Assembly: GCA_028825445.1 (NCBI GenBank)
Contig: JAPKAD010000003.1
Span: 1-64,000, forward strand
Length of the DNA stretch: 64,000 nucleotides
Direction: 5' to 3'
Source of the DNA: Octadecabacter sp.
GTDB lineage: Bacteria > Pseudomonadota > Alphaproteobacteria > Rhodobacterales > Rhodobacteraceae
Position 1 is the stretch's first letter; each line of letters begins with the position of its first letter. Below, in pieces: positions 19,736 to 30,170 of this stretch. The notes under the pieces were generated by a model. The model was not told the origin of the DNA. It saw only the letters and a list, made by a program, of their open reading frames with translations, and ran no database searches. Position numbers and translations under genes: made by a program.

Positions 19736-20115
19736 ATCAGATTGGCGATTTTGATCAAGTTACCATCTGGATCGAGAATATAGATAGACATAATTGGTCC
19801 TGTGGCACCAGTGCGGGGGATGGGACCAACTTCAATCAACACGCTTGTTTTGGTGAAATATGCGGCCCACTCTGTGATGGGCGTATCACTGAGAAAAAAA
19901 GATCTGCGCTGCCTGATACCGGATGGGCTGCTTTTGGAGAAAACCAGCGCCGATTTGATGCAAGTTTATTTTTTGCTAACCGAATTTGACAGCCGTTCTG
20001 GTTGTACCACCTGCCACCTTGAATCGATATGGCGACATGCCCAAAATATCACCATAAAACTTAACACTTTTTCGATTGAGCTGACTGTCAGCACAAGGTG
20101 ATCCAGTGATATCAG
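19732..20115 (-). pseudogene. Decayed VOC (glyoxalase/bleomycin-resistance-like) family gene
   Basis: Minus-strand frames read LVLTVSSIEKVLSF / YGDILGMSPYRFKVAGGTTRTAVKFG*QKINLHQIG / SPKAAHPVSGSADLFF / LSDTPITEWAAYFTKTSVLIEVGPIPRTGATGPIMSIYILDPDGNLIKIANLI*, separated by several frameshifts and one in-frame TAG. Confidence 0.85.
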
Positions 20116-20160
20116 GTTCGGCACTTGCGGGCCCCATTCAGATTAGTCAAAAACATCAGT

Positions 20161-20967
20161 ATGACAGAACACGGCTCACCAACACAAACGCTAACCGATG
20201 TAATGGACCCGGCACGTGCGCGGGCTTTACAAGCGACATTGGGAATAGAACAAACCATTGAAAGTGGCAGCATGCTGCCATCATTCTTTCACCACATCTA
20301 TTTCTGGAACCCACAACCACCTGACAACCTCGGGTGCGACGGGCATCCGGCTCTTAGCGAATTTGTTCCCAATATGGGCAACGATCTTAGAAAGCTAAGA
20401 CGGATGTGGGCCGCAGGGCGGTTGATGTTCCATGGCCCGCTAATGGCAGGTGTTGTGGCTGAAAAGACTTCAGTGATTGAAGGCGTGACGCGCAAGACTG
20501 GACGGTCAGGACCATTAGCGTTTGTGCGTATTCGCCATGACATTCGCCAACGCGGTACCGTTGCGCTAACTGAGTGGCAAGATTTGGTTTATCGCGAAGG
20601 CAGTAGTGAAGCACCAGCCCGTCCTGACGCGAAGACGAATGAAACGCACTCAGAAGTGGTGGATTTTGACACAACGGCACTGTTTCGCTATTCCGCGCTA
20701 ACGTTCAACGGGCATCGCATCCACTATGACCGCACCTATGCTCGAAATATCGAACTATATGATGATTTAGTCGTACACGGACCATTGTTGGCGCAGCACT
20801 TGATGCTGATGGGTGCGCGCCAGTTGGGCACACCGCTAACAGAGGTAACCTACCGCGCAACGGCACCGCTAATGTTACCACATTCTGCAACACTCTGTTG
20901 GGCGGATGGGGCAGCGTGGGTGCGCGGGCCAAACGGAGAGCAATGCATGGAAGCTCAAATGCGTTAG
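20161..20967 (+). CDS. FAS1-like/MaoC-type dehydratase (mesaconyl-C4-CoA hydratase-like)
   Basis: Double hot-dog pattern; SFFHHIYFWNPQPPDNLGCDGHP, RYSALTFNGHRIHYDRTYA. Confidence 0.78.
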   Translation: MTEHGSPTQTLTDVMDPARARALQATLGIEQTIESGSMLPSFFHHIYFWNPQPPDNLGCDGHPALSEFVPNMGNDLRKLRRMWAAGRLMFHGPLMAGVVAEKTSVIEGVTRKTGRSGPLAFVRIRHDIRQRGTVALTEWQDLVYREGSSEAPARPDAKTNETHSEVVDFDTTALFRYSALTFNGHRIHYDRTYARNIELYDDLVVHGPLLAQHLMLMGARQLGTPLTEVTYRATAPLMLPHSATLCWADGAAWVRGPNGEQCMEAQMR

Positions 20968-20982
20968 GCGTTAGGCGTTAAA

Positions 20983-22017
20983 TTAAAGACTGGCTTGCGG
21001 ATCAAAGTCTTCTGGAATTATGTTTTTTCCTGTCAAGATAAAGTCTGCCAAATTTTCAGCCGCCAGCGGTGCCATCCCAAAGCCAATCTTGAAGCCACCA
21101 TTGGCGATAAAATCACCTTTCCTAAACGGGTGTGCGCCAAGCATTGGCGCACGGGTTCGTGCACGTGGACGCACACCAGCCCAGCGGCAAATTTCACAGG
21201 CATGCTGCAATGCGGGGACAGCAGCGCGTGCTTTGGCGATAAGTGCGTCGCATTGAGCGTCAGTGCTATTCGTATCATCAAATTCGCGTTCCGTCGTCGA
21301 CCCAATCGCAGTGGTACCGTCCGCATGCGGAATGATGTGCAGCCCATCGACAAACAATTGCGGCTTAGTTCGCGCGTCGTATTCCAGTAGCACTGCTTGG
21401 CCTTTGATGCCTGCGCCAACCATACGTGTGTGTTGATTGCTAAGATGTTCGAGGCCCTGCCAACCTGTTGCCCAGACAACTGCACCTTCATCCGGTGCCT
21501 CAGTTAAAATTTCTCCACCACGTGCCACTACTGCCGCGGCCAGAGCCGCGCAGCCTTGCGCAGGGTGCAAACGAGCGGTGAGTGTATCATGAATATACAG
21601 GCCTGTCGGAGACTGGGATACGAAGTCGGAAGGAGCTGGAATGACCTCCCAGATTGCGCGGTCCTGCCAGTGCGTCACAGCACTTACGATTCGGGTTTTG
21701 GCCAGCAAAAGGGCTGCGTCATTTGCGATGGGTTGCAGCCGTCCAGTACGGCCATACCCTGAGGACAAGCCACCAGTGGTTTCGACCTCGCCCCACCAGC
21801 TATCAGCCATCAGAAGACTTTTAAGTTGGAATGCCTTTTTGGGGTTCCATTGTTCCGGCACATGCGGCGCCAATGCGCCAACTATACCACCAGATGCGCC
21901 AGATCCGACGCCGTTTGGGTCGATCACGCGCACAGTCGCGCCCGCCTTTAGGCAGGCCCACGCAACTGACAGGCCAAACACCCCCGCTCCGCGCAAAGTT
22001 ACATCCACCGTTGCCAT
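20983..22017 (-). CDS. FAD-dependent oxidoreductase (DAO family, MnmC C-domain/glycine oxidase-like)
   Basis: DVTLRGAGVFGLSVAWACLKAGATVRVIDP; WAGVRPRARTRAPMLG; FIANGGFKIGFGMAP; divergent from mnmD. Confidence 0.85.
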   Translation of the reverse strand: MATVDVTLRGAGVFGLSVAWACLKAGATVRVIDPNGVGSGASGGIVGALAPHVPEQWNPKKAFQLKSLLMADSWWGEVETTGGLSSGYGRTGRLQPIANDAALLLAKTRIVSAVTHWQDRAIWEVIPAPSDFVSQSPTGLYIHDTLTARLHPAQGCAALAAAVVARGGEILTEAPDEGAVVWATGWQGLEHLSNQHTRMVGAGIKGQAVLLEYDARTKPQLFVDGLHIIPHADGTTAIGSTTEREFDDTNSTDAQCDALIAKARAAVPALQHACEICRWAGVRPRARTRAPMLGAHPFRKGDFIANGGFKIGFGMAPLAAENLADFILTGKNIIPEDFDPQASL

Positions 22018-22091
22018 TACCGTTGCCTGCTTTCATTATTGCGCCTAATGCGCACGTTTGATCTTAGCGCGGACAAATAGGACACAATTAC

Positions 22092-22763
22092 ATGACAGAC
22101 CAGCGGGCAGATGTGGAATGGCGCGATGGAGTCGTGCCAGTTTCAGTCCAGTTTGATGATCCGTATTATTCACTCGATGATGGGGTCGCAGAAACGCAGC
22201 ATGTGTTTTTATGTGGTAATGATTTGCCTACTCGTTTTTGCGACGGGTTTCATGTGGCTGAACTAGGTTTTGGTACTGGGCTAAATTTTCTGGTTACGCT
22301 TGCAGCGTGGCGGGCAGCAAATGTAACGGGCAAACTGCATTTCACCAGCTTTGAAGCCTTTCCAATGCAAGTGGCTGAAATGCGGTACGCGTTAAAGGCA
22401 TTTCCCGATCTACCAATTGATGTCTTTTCAACTGATACGAATGAGGGAGTTCTAGCCCCCACTCTGCACGGTCCAGATTTTGAATTAACAGTTATTTTTG
22501 GAGATGCGCGTAACACCTTAGCCAATTGGAACTGCCAGGCAAATGCATGGTATCTGGACGGGTTTTCACCAGCAAAGAACCCCGAACTTTGGGAAGAAGC
22601 GTTACTCGAGCAAGTTGCAGCACATACGCTCAGTGGTGGCACGGTTGCGACTTATACGTCAGCAGGATTTGTGCGCCGTGGACTTGCAACGGCCGGATTC
22701 ACAGTCAGTCGTGTACAGGGATTTGGGCGCAAGCGGCACATGACGCGCGGAACACTCGCGTGA
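22092..22763 (+). CDS. mnmD: tRNA (5-methylaminomethyl-2-thiouridine)(34)-methyltransferase MnmD
   Basis: VAELGFGTGLNFLVTLAAW, AWYLDGFSPAKNPELWEEALLEQVA, GGTVATYTSAGFVRRGLATAGF. Confidence 0.92.
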   Translation: MTDQRADVEWRDGVVPVSVQFDDPYYSLDDGVAETQHVFLCGNDLPTRFCDGFHVAELGFGTGLNFLVTLAAWRAANVTGKLHFTSFEAFPMQVAEMRYALKAFPDLPIDVFSTDTNEGVLAPTLHGPDFELTVIFGDARNTLANWNCQANAWYLDGFSPAKNPELWEEALLEQVAAHTLSGGTVATYTSAGFVRRGLATAGFTVSRVQGFGRKRHMTRGTLA

Positions 22764-23626
22764 CCACGCAAAATATTCGACTTGGCATCATACTGATGAT
22801 TGCCACGACGTTTGTGTTTGCCGTGCAAGACGGGATCAGCAGACATTTGGCGGGGCAATACAACGTGCTGATGATCGTAACCATTCGCTACTGGTTCTTC
22901 GCAGCATTCGCAATTGCTATTGCACGGCGACAAACGGGGTCGGTACGAAAGACGGCGACCACCACCCAACCGGCCCTGCAGATCTTTCGCGGCCTGCTCT
23001 TAGCTTCAGAAATTTGCATTATGGTATGGGGATTTGTACTATTGGGATTGGTTGAGGCCCATGCGATATTTACCTGTTATCCATTACTGATTGCCGCACT
23101 GTCCGGCCCAATATTAGGAGAGAACGTTGGCTGGCGACGATGGGCAGCCATCGGTGTCGGTTTCGTTGGCGTTCTGATCATCCTCCAGCCCGGCATCACA
23201 GTGTTTAGCCCAGCAGCTGCGGTTCCACTTCTGGCAGCACTCATGTTTGCACTTTACGGATTACTGACGCGCTACGCGGCGCGGCGCGACCGCACAGCGA
23301 CATCATTCTTTTGGACAGGTATTGTAGGAGCAGTCGCGTTAACCCCATTGGGATTGTGGATGTGGGAACCAATGATTGGATCTGATTGGTGGTGGATGAG
23401 TGCGTTGTGCATAACCGGCGTGGCGGGGCACTGGTTGTTGATCAGGGCCTATGAAATTGCCGAAGCCAGTGCAGTTCAGCCCTTTGCCTACCTACAATTA
23501 GTGTTTGCTAGCGCTATTGGTTTGAGCGTTTTTAACGAAACTTTAGCCCTAAATGTGGCAATTGGAGCAGGGTTGGTCGTTTCAGCGGGAATATTCACCC
23601 TGTGGCGGGCACAGCGCTCTGCATAG
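22760..23626 (+). CDS. DMT (EamA) family transporter
   Basis: TTQNIRLGIILMIATTFVFAVQDGISRHLAG..., repeated TM segments; in-frame GTG start overlaps the mnmD stop (GTGA), good reading-frame fit. Confidence 0.87.
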   Translation: MTTQNIRLGIILMIATTFVFAVQDGISRHLAGQYNVLMIVTIRYWFFAAFAIAIARRQTGSVRKTATTTQPALQIFRGLLLASEICIMVWGFVLLGLVEAHAIFTCYPLLIAALSGPILGENVGWRRWAAIGVGFVGVLIILQPGITVFSPAAAVPLLAALMFALYGLLTRYAARRDRTATSFFWTGIVGAVALTPLGLWMWEPMIGSDWWWMSALCITGVAGHWLLIRAYEIAEASAVQPFAYLQLVFASAIGLSVFNETLALNVAIGAGLVVSAGIFTLWRAQRSA

Positions 23627-23635
23627 TCATTCCCG

Positions 23636-25675
23636 TTAGTTAACTTCACGCGCGAATGGTCGAGTGGGTTGTGGTTTTGCGAGCTGGTCTGGCGCAATTA
23701 ATCCCTCAAGACGCACGGGTGGGCTCAGCGGCATCGGCATAGCTTCTCCAATAGGATCTTTTATTAGCGCATCAGTTGAGCGCACAGTGCGGGCAACAGG
23801 CCGGATTACGGGCGCCCTGCCTATCAAAATATCAGTGAAGCGCACGGGACCAATTTTCCCAGTCAGTCGTGCGCGGTAAACCAAAATGCCTTCGGTTACA
23901 CGCATAACATAGTTGCGGGTTTCGCGGAACGGGATGTGTTCAATCCAGTCGATCACGTCTACTGGGTTGGGGTTCAGCACATTAATGCGCGGATCACCAC
24001 GCTCAGTCATCCAAGATTTTGGACGGCTTGGGCCTGCGTTATATCCCGCCGCAATCATCACGGGACTATCGCCAAATTGACGTATCAAATACGCGAGGTA
24101 TTCGGACCCAAGGGTGGCGTTGTATTCCCAGTCTGTCGTTAAACGGCCACTACTGTAGGGCAACTCAAGCCATTCCGCTACCTCCTGAGCTGTGGTGGGC
24201 ATCAATTGCATCAGGCCCAGCGCGCCGACACGGCTGCCCGCATCAGTGCGAAATTCAGATTCCTGACGCGCAATCGCTAGGGCCAAGGCAGGTTCAACAG
24301 GCAGGTCAAGGTTAGCCATCGGGTGCACTGGGAAATATGCATCCTGCACCAGAAGATCACCACGCACGGCAGCTTTTGCAATTAAAATAGAATAAAACGG
24401 TTCCTCAAGATCCATGAATAGCGCGCCAAGTTGCCCGATTTCCTGTCGGTTCATATCCACCGCGGCATCACGAAAAAACAACACAGCAAGGCCGCGTTCG
24501 TCTGCATCAAGCAAAGCTAGCCCAACGCGCACAAGTTCATAATTGAGTATCGGGCTCCTGCGCCAATCACCAAAACTTTCGCCACCTGTGATGTCAGGGT
24601 TCAAAGTCAGACCGAGCTTTTCAGCTGACAGTAGTCCATAGAATGATGTCTGATGCTGCGCGCTCATTTGAAACCCCAAAATCGCGGCGTCGGCGTCTCC
24701 TAAGACTTCATGAGTGCGGCCAAGCCAATAGCCCGCACGGCCCTTTGATATGGGTGATGAGACTGACGCATCAAAACGTTTAAAATGCGCCAACGCAGCG
24801 TCATAGTCTTGCATGTGAATAAGGGCGATATAGCCTGCCAACCATTCAAGGTCGCTGTAGTTATCCTCATCAGGATGAATAAAATGCTGCGTTGCAAACC
24901 TGTACGCCACTGTAATATTGCTTTCACGCATGTGCCAACGCGCAAGGATACGTCGCCATGACCCCCAGCGCCAGGGGATACCTAGACGTTCAGCACTAGT
25001 TGATTGCATTGCGAGAATAGTACTCGCTTCAGTAAAATCTCCTTGATTAGCCAGCCGACTAAACCGATCATAATGCAGACCAGCGTTTTCTTGTAGACGA
25101 TCAGGAATTAAATTTTCAAAGGCTTGAATGTCGCCGTCACGGTTAATGTTCGCAAGACGCGCACGGATCAGTGCTTTTTGGCCCTCGTCCAGTAGCGGCA
25201 CAATATTGGCGGCATCACTGGTGCGCCACCGCCACAATAACATGTTGGCGCGCGCAAAGTGGTGCGAGGCTACGACATCTGGAAATGCGGTTACAATCGC
25301 TTGATGACCAGACGTTGTGAAAGCTGACGTGAGCCACAGATTGACTAACATAGCGTCAGCCTCGTATTTGCGGTCATCGGTAATCAATGCATTGGCGTAG
25401 GCGACAGCGCCTTGTCCAGTTTCAACATTTGCTCCGTCAAAGAAAGCTAGGACGTCAGCGTCTGGAATAGTTTCATCAATAACGCGTTCTGCATTGGCGC
25501 GAATGCGATCATTGCCAGGCCAATCGGGGTGACGTTCTAAAAAACGGGTGTAACTGGTAAACGTAAAGTCTATGTCTGTGTCACGTAATTGCATCCACCC
25601 AAGCAAGTCTTGCTCTAATACTGAACTACCAGCAAGGCTATCATAGGCTCCTTCCGCATCGCCATCTGCCAACAT
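23636..25675 (-). CDS. Soluble lytic murein transglycosylase (SLT domain); true N terminus probably upstream to ~25786
   Basis: SLT motif LALAIARQESEFRTDAGSRVGALGLMQLMPTTAQEVA, AGYNAGPSRPKSW; coding continues upstream of the first ATG with a signal-peptide-like sequence. Confidence 0.92.
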   Translation of the reverse strand: MLADGDAEGAYDSLAGSSVLEQDLLGWMQLRDTDIDFTFTSYTRFLERHPDWPGNDRIRANAERVIDETIPDADVLAFFDGANVETGQGAVAYANALITDDRKYEADAMLVNLWLTSAFTTSGHQAIVTAFPDVVASHHFARANMLLWRWRTSDAANIVPLLDEGQKALIRARLANINRDGDIQAFENLIPDRLQENAGLHYDRFSRLANQGDFTEASTILAMQSTSAERLGIPWRWGSWRRILARWHMRESNITVAYRFATQHFIHPDEDNYSDLEWLAGYIALIHMQDYDAALAHFKRFDASVSSPISKGRAGYWLGRTHEVLGDADAAILGFQMSAQHQTSFYGLLSAEKLGLTLNPDITGGESFGDWRRSPILNYELVRVGLALLDADERGLAVLFFRDAAVDMNRQEIGQLGALFMDLEEPFYSILIAKAAVRGDLLVQDAYFPVHPMANLDLPVEPALALAIARQESEFRTDAGSRVGALGLMQLMPTTAQEVAEWLELPYSSGRLTTDWEYNATLGSEYLAYLIRQFGDSPVMIAAGYNAGPSRPKSWMTERGDPRINVLNPNPVDVIDWIEHIPFRETRNYVMRVTEGILVYRARLTGKIGPVRFTDILIGRAPVIRPVARTVRSTDALIKDPIGEAMPMPLSPPVRLEGLIAPDQLAKPQPTRPFAREVN

Positions 25676-25968
25676 TGCAAGCGCGCGCGTAAATGACGGT
25701 GTTTCACTTATGTCAGTTGCGTTCTGTGCTACGGCAGATGTTGCCAGTAAAAGAGAAGCGACGCATATGGCCTTAATGGTAATAATTTTCTTGGTCCCTA
25801 TTTATCTTTTGACGTTTGGTTTTGGTTTTAGTCGTTTGTTGCATTCGTTCCACAAATGTAAATCATCAAGGCGTCACCGCAACTCACAAACTTGGCAAAG
25901 GCGGAAAACCCTACTAAAGAACCATTATTAACGGACCAATTTGGGTCCCCCTATTTAGGATGCGTATC

Positions 25969-26841
25969 ATGATCAAAGGGTCTCTACCTGCTCTTGTCAC
26001 GCCGTTCACGAACGGCCAGCTAGATCTTAATACGCTAAAAAAACTTGTCGAGTGGCATTATGAACAAGGTTCACACGGGATAGTGCCCGTGGGCACAACC
26101 GGTGAAAGCCCAACATTAAGCCATACTGAGCATGATTTGGTTGTGAAAACCGTTGTTGACGCAGCAGCTGGGCGTTTTCCTGTGGTAGCTGGTGCAGGCT
26201 CAAACAATACTGCTGAAACCGTTCGTTTAGTCAACGCAGCAAAAGTAGCTGGCGCAGATGCCGCGCTGGTGGTGACACCGTATTACAATAAGCCGACGCA
26301 GCGTGGATTAATTGAACATTTCAGTCAGGCGGCCGACTGCGGCTTGCCTATTATTATTTATAACATTCCCGGCCGCTCAGTGGTTGATATGTCACCTGAA
26401 ACAATGGGTGAGTTAGCTAAGCATAACATGATTGTTGGCGTAAAAGATGCAACAGGCGATTTGGCGCGGGTACCTAACCAGCGCCTGTTCTGCGGCACAG
26501 GCTTTGTCCAAGTATCCGGCGAAGACCCCACAGCGATCGGATTTAATGCACAGGGCGGTGTTGGCTGCATTTCAGTCACGGCGAACGTCGCGCCAAAACT
26601 GTGTTCTGAGATGCAGTTGGCCACCTTGGCAGGTGATTACGCATCAGCATTAACAATCAATGACCGTTTGATGCCGTTACACAGGGCTATCTTTAGCGAA
26701 CCAGGATTGGCAAGTGCCAAATATGGCATGTCTTTACTTGGTTTGTGTTCGGATGAAGTGCGATCCCCACTGACAACCCTGACAAATGAGACCAAGGAAC
26801 TAATGCAAGATGCGATGACGCATGCGGGATTATTGAATTGA
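25969..26841 (+). CDS. dapA: 4-hydroxy-tetrahydrodipicolinate synthase
   Basis: [67 protein letters not shown]. Confidence 0.96.
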   Translation: MIKGSLPALVTPFTNGQLDLNTLKKLVEWHYEQGSHGIVPVGTTGESPTLSHTEHDLVVKTVVDAAAGRFPVVAGAGSNNTAETVRLVNAAKVAGADAALVVTPYYNKPTQRGLIEHFSQAADCGLPIIIYNIPGRSVVDMSPETMGELAKHNMIVGVKDATGDLARVPNQRLFCGTGFVQVSGEDPTAIGFNAQGGVGCISVTANVAPKLCSEMQLATLAGDYASALTINDRLMPLHRAIFSEPGLASAKYGMSLLGLCSDEVRSPLTTLTNETKELMQDAMTHAGLLN

Positions 26842-26873
26842 TCTAGGTCAGGCCTGGATGCTTTAAATTTCGT

Positions 26874-26912
26874 AAGTGAGTGGAAATATTTCCCGCTCAC
26901 TCATATTTTTTT
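26874..26912 (+). terminator. Rho-independent terminator downstream of dapA
   Basis: AAGTGAGTGG AAATATTTC CCGCTCACTC followed by a T-run (ATATTTTTTT); imperfect stem with G-T wobble. Confidence 0.6.
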
Positions 26913-28304
26913 GCATTAACTAGGTTACGGACCTCAAATCAGTTGTTCAGTCACCATATGCCTTACGCCAATTGGGTCGCCGCAAAAACACCAGCAACTA
27001 AGGAGAGCTGTTCCTAAAAATACAGTTTAAAATCTTAGCTATTGGCATAGACATCACCAAAATTAATAACTGCGCTGAAAACGCCACGACAGTTAATGTT
27101 GGCGGACTAGAAGGCAGCAGCAATCAACAAGATGGCCAAAATAATAAAATAAGCTTGTTTCAAAATCACCAACTTGCAGGTGTGAAAAGCTAATTTGGCA
27201 TCGCTATATGCCCCTCATCGTCGGGGCTGTAGTTCTGATAGCACAGCTCTCAGATTTGGCTGCCCACAACGCCGCGCCACAAACTGCCCAAAAAGCGCTG
27301 ATTAGCGACAATGAATGGCAAAAAAATGTGTGGCGGCGAAAGCGGCCGTCAGCAATCTGACAGAGGCGTCATGAGGGCTATAGCAACCGCACTCACACGT
27401 TAGGGCTGGCAGTTAAATTCTTTTTTCCCGCCAATATAAACTTGTAGCGCTACTATAAGTCAGCAGCCTTAATATTCACCTCGACAAAAAAAGTTCATTT
27501 GGCATTGGTCCGTTACACCTTGGCCTGCCTGGGGGTATTGATCGCGTGAAAGGCAGAAATTACGCCGGACGTCGCAAAACAAGGGTAGTCAAGCGCCTAC
27601 ATGCAGGCCCAATCAACCGTGTTACTTTCGCTGACGTAAACGTTAAGTTATTTTGGGAAAATATTTGATCAGTGAGATCATAAACTTTAGTAAAATTTTT
27701 GTGATGGCTTACGAACAGATCACCAGAGCGACACAGATATTCAGATGCAGCTTTAGACCGGTGCAAATTTTATCAGCCACCCAATCCACTTTCTTCGTTT
27801 ACGCCAGAAACCTTGGATCTGCACTAAACCTCGTCATTTGACACAAAACTTTGCAATTTATGAATGAGGATTTTTTTACGACATTGGCCATTAGGCACCA
27901 ATACATGCCTAATCTTTGGCGAATCTGTGCCGCCAGATCAAAAGATGCTAAATTAAAATATAGCGCGCATCATGTGTCCAGTATTTAAATGCAGCAAAGG
28001 GTTACACACATTTGAACGGTTTCGGAGTGCGGTATTGTTGACCGCAATCCCACAAAATTGGGCCATGAGCGCGGACCAAGGTCTTGATCCTGTCGACTCA
28101 CACTAACCCAACGTGGTCAATGACACCTTGCAGATCGTTCCCTGAGCCCGTGCTACGGAAAGACTCAAACAGCAGATGGTCATCCAAAAATATAGCAAAA
28201 GCGACTTTATTATCGATGGTGGAGGAGAGCATGGTTAGACTTTGTAGGTTTTGACCTTCCAACGGCTTGTCGTTATGCTTGCCTTCCCCTATCAGAGCAG
28301 CGTT

Positions 28305-28781
28305 ATGGCAAAGAAACCTGATCAAAACCCAAATTACAAAGTCATCGCCGAAAACCGGCGAGCTAGGTACGATTTTGCAATCGAATCCGATGTTGAGTGC
28401 GGGATTATACTTGCTGGGTCTGAAGTAAAATCTCTGCGCGTAGGCCAGTCCAATATCGCAGATAGTTATGCGACGGTAGCAGAGGGCGAGCTCTGGCTAA
28501 TAAATTCGTATATAGCGCCGTACCAGCAAGCGATGTTTCCACATGAAGACCGTTCGCGGCGCAAGCTGTTGGTTTCCAAACGTGAGCTTGTAAGGATGGG
28601 CAATGCTATATCGCGTGAAGGGATGACTCTTGTTCCACTGGTAATGTACTTTAATCACAAAGGCCGCGTAAAAGTTAAGATCGCGATCGCCAAAGGTAAG
28701 CAAAAACAAGACAAACGCGCGACCGAGGCTGCCCGAGATTGGGGTCGCCAGAAGGCCAGGTTACTGCGCCACGGAGACTAA
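28305..28781 (+). CDS. smpB: SsrA-binding protein SmpB
   Basis: [47 protein letters not shown]...; C-terminal [29 protein letters not shown]. Confidence 0.96.
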   Translation: MAKKPDQNPNYKVIAENRRARYDFAIESDVECGIILAGSEVKSLRVGQSNIADSYATVAEGELWLINSYIAPYQQAMFPHEDRSRRKLLVSKRELVRMGNAISREGMTLVPLVMYFNHKGRVKVKIAIAKGKQKQDKRATEAARDWGRQKARLLRHGD

Positions 28782-29312
28782 TTTACGACTAGGGCGACAC
28801 ATTTCAGGATTGATCCTGCAGTCTTCTCACTATGGGTCTATTATTCTTTGCTATTAGCTTAACTATAATGAAGTAAATGGCTCTCTTAGAGTACATATAT
28901 ATCTACGTGAACCCTGAAAAAAGTATTTAGGACTATAGAATTAACTCCTGGATTTTTTGTGCTCAGCGCTGCAGGGCATGGTGGACGATCACATTATCGA
29001 TAGAATTGCTGACGCCCTAAACTACAGGAAAAGTTTAAATACAATTTTTGTTGCTATTAGCGGTTTAGGCGCAGGCCCCGTTCAGGTTCTATGGATTTGG
29101 GTGCCTCGACTGGCGCTAAAGCTATAACTGCCGGCGGCATTGGCAGCGTAATCAAGAATATGATGTCCTAGGGCTGAACCTCGTCTTAAGGATGAATTAA
29201 AGTCACTCAGTAGTGCCATGGTGCCCCTTTATGTATCGCAAACCTTGCACAGGATCGGACTCGGCGTTAGGGACGTATCGTTCCCGCAACGCTCACACAC
29301 ATGGGGTATTCC

Positions 29313-30170
29313 ATGGCTTTTGATGACACAAAAACTCTTGTTTCGACCGACTGGCTTGCTGATCATCTGAAAGATCCTGACTTGCGGGTTTTAGATGCGT
29401 CTTGGTATCTCCCAGATATGGGGCGCGATGCTCTGGCCGAATACTACGGCGCACATATTCCGGGTGCGCGTTTCTTTGACTGCGACGATGTGAGCGACCA
29501 CCGATCTGAGCTGCCCCACATGGTTCCTCCAGTCGAAAAATTTATGTCGCGTATGCGTAAACTAGGCGTGGGCGATGGCCACCAGATTGTGGTCTATGAC
29601 GGTGCGGGCTTGTTTAGTGCCGCTCGGGTTTGGTGGTTGTTCCGGTTAATGGGAAAAACCGATATAGCCGTTCTCGATGGTGGATTTCCAAAATGGAAAG
29701 CCGAAGGTCGCACGATTGAAGATTTACCTCCTGTTGTGCGCGATCGCCATATGACGGTGAAGCGTCAGAACCATATGGTGAAAGACGTTACGCAAGTCGC
29801 ATCCGCATCTAAACTAAATGATTATGTAATTATCGATGCTCGCGCACCGGAACGGTTCCGCGGCGACGTACCAGAGCCCCGCGAAGGGCTTCGATCCGGC
29901 CATATTCCGAATTCGCGCAACGTGTTTTATCGCGATCTTTTGGCCCCCAATGATACGTTAAAATCCAACAAAGACATGGCCAAAGTGTTCCAAAAGTCGG
30001 GAGTTGATCTTTCCAAACCCGCCATATTATCATGTGGGTCTGGTATCACAGCATCCGTGCTCGCCCTCGCTATGGAGAGGATGGGCAAGTTCGATCACGC
30101 AATTTATGATGGAAGCTGGTCCGAATGGGGCACATTCCAAGATTCACCAATCGCAACAGGAGACGCCTAA
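29313..30170 (+). CDS. Sulfurtransferase (3-mercaptopyruvate sulfurtransferase, SseA-like)
   Basis: Tandem rhodanese domains; VLDASWYLPDMGRDALAEYYGAHIPGARFFDCDDVSD; active-site CGSGITAS. Confidence 0.93.
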   Translation: MAFDDTKTLVSTDWLADHLKDPDLRVLDASWYLPDMGRDALAEYYGAHIPGARFFDCDDVSDHRSELPHMVPPVEKFMSRMRKLGVGDGHQIVVYDGAGLFSAARVWWLFRLMGKTDIAVLDGGFPKWKAEGRTIEDLPPVVRDRHMTVKRQNHMVKDVTQVASASKLNDYVIIDARAPERFRGDVPEPREGLRSGHIPNSRNVFYRDLLAPNDTLKSNKDMAKVFQKSGVDLSKPAILSCGSGITASVLALAMERMGKFDHAIYDGSWSEWGTFQDSPIATGDA

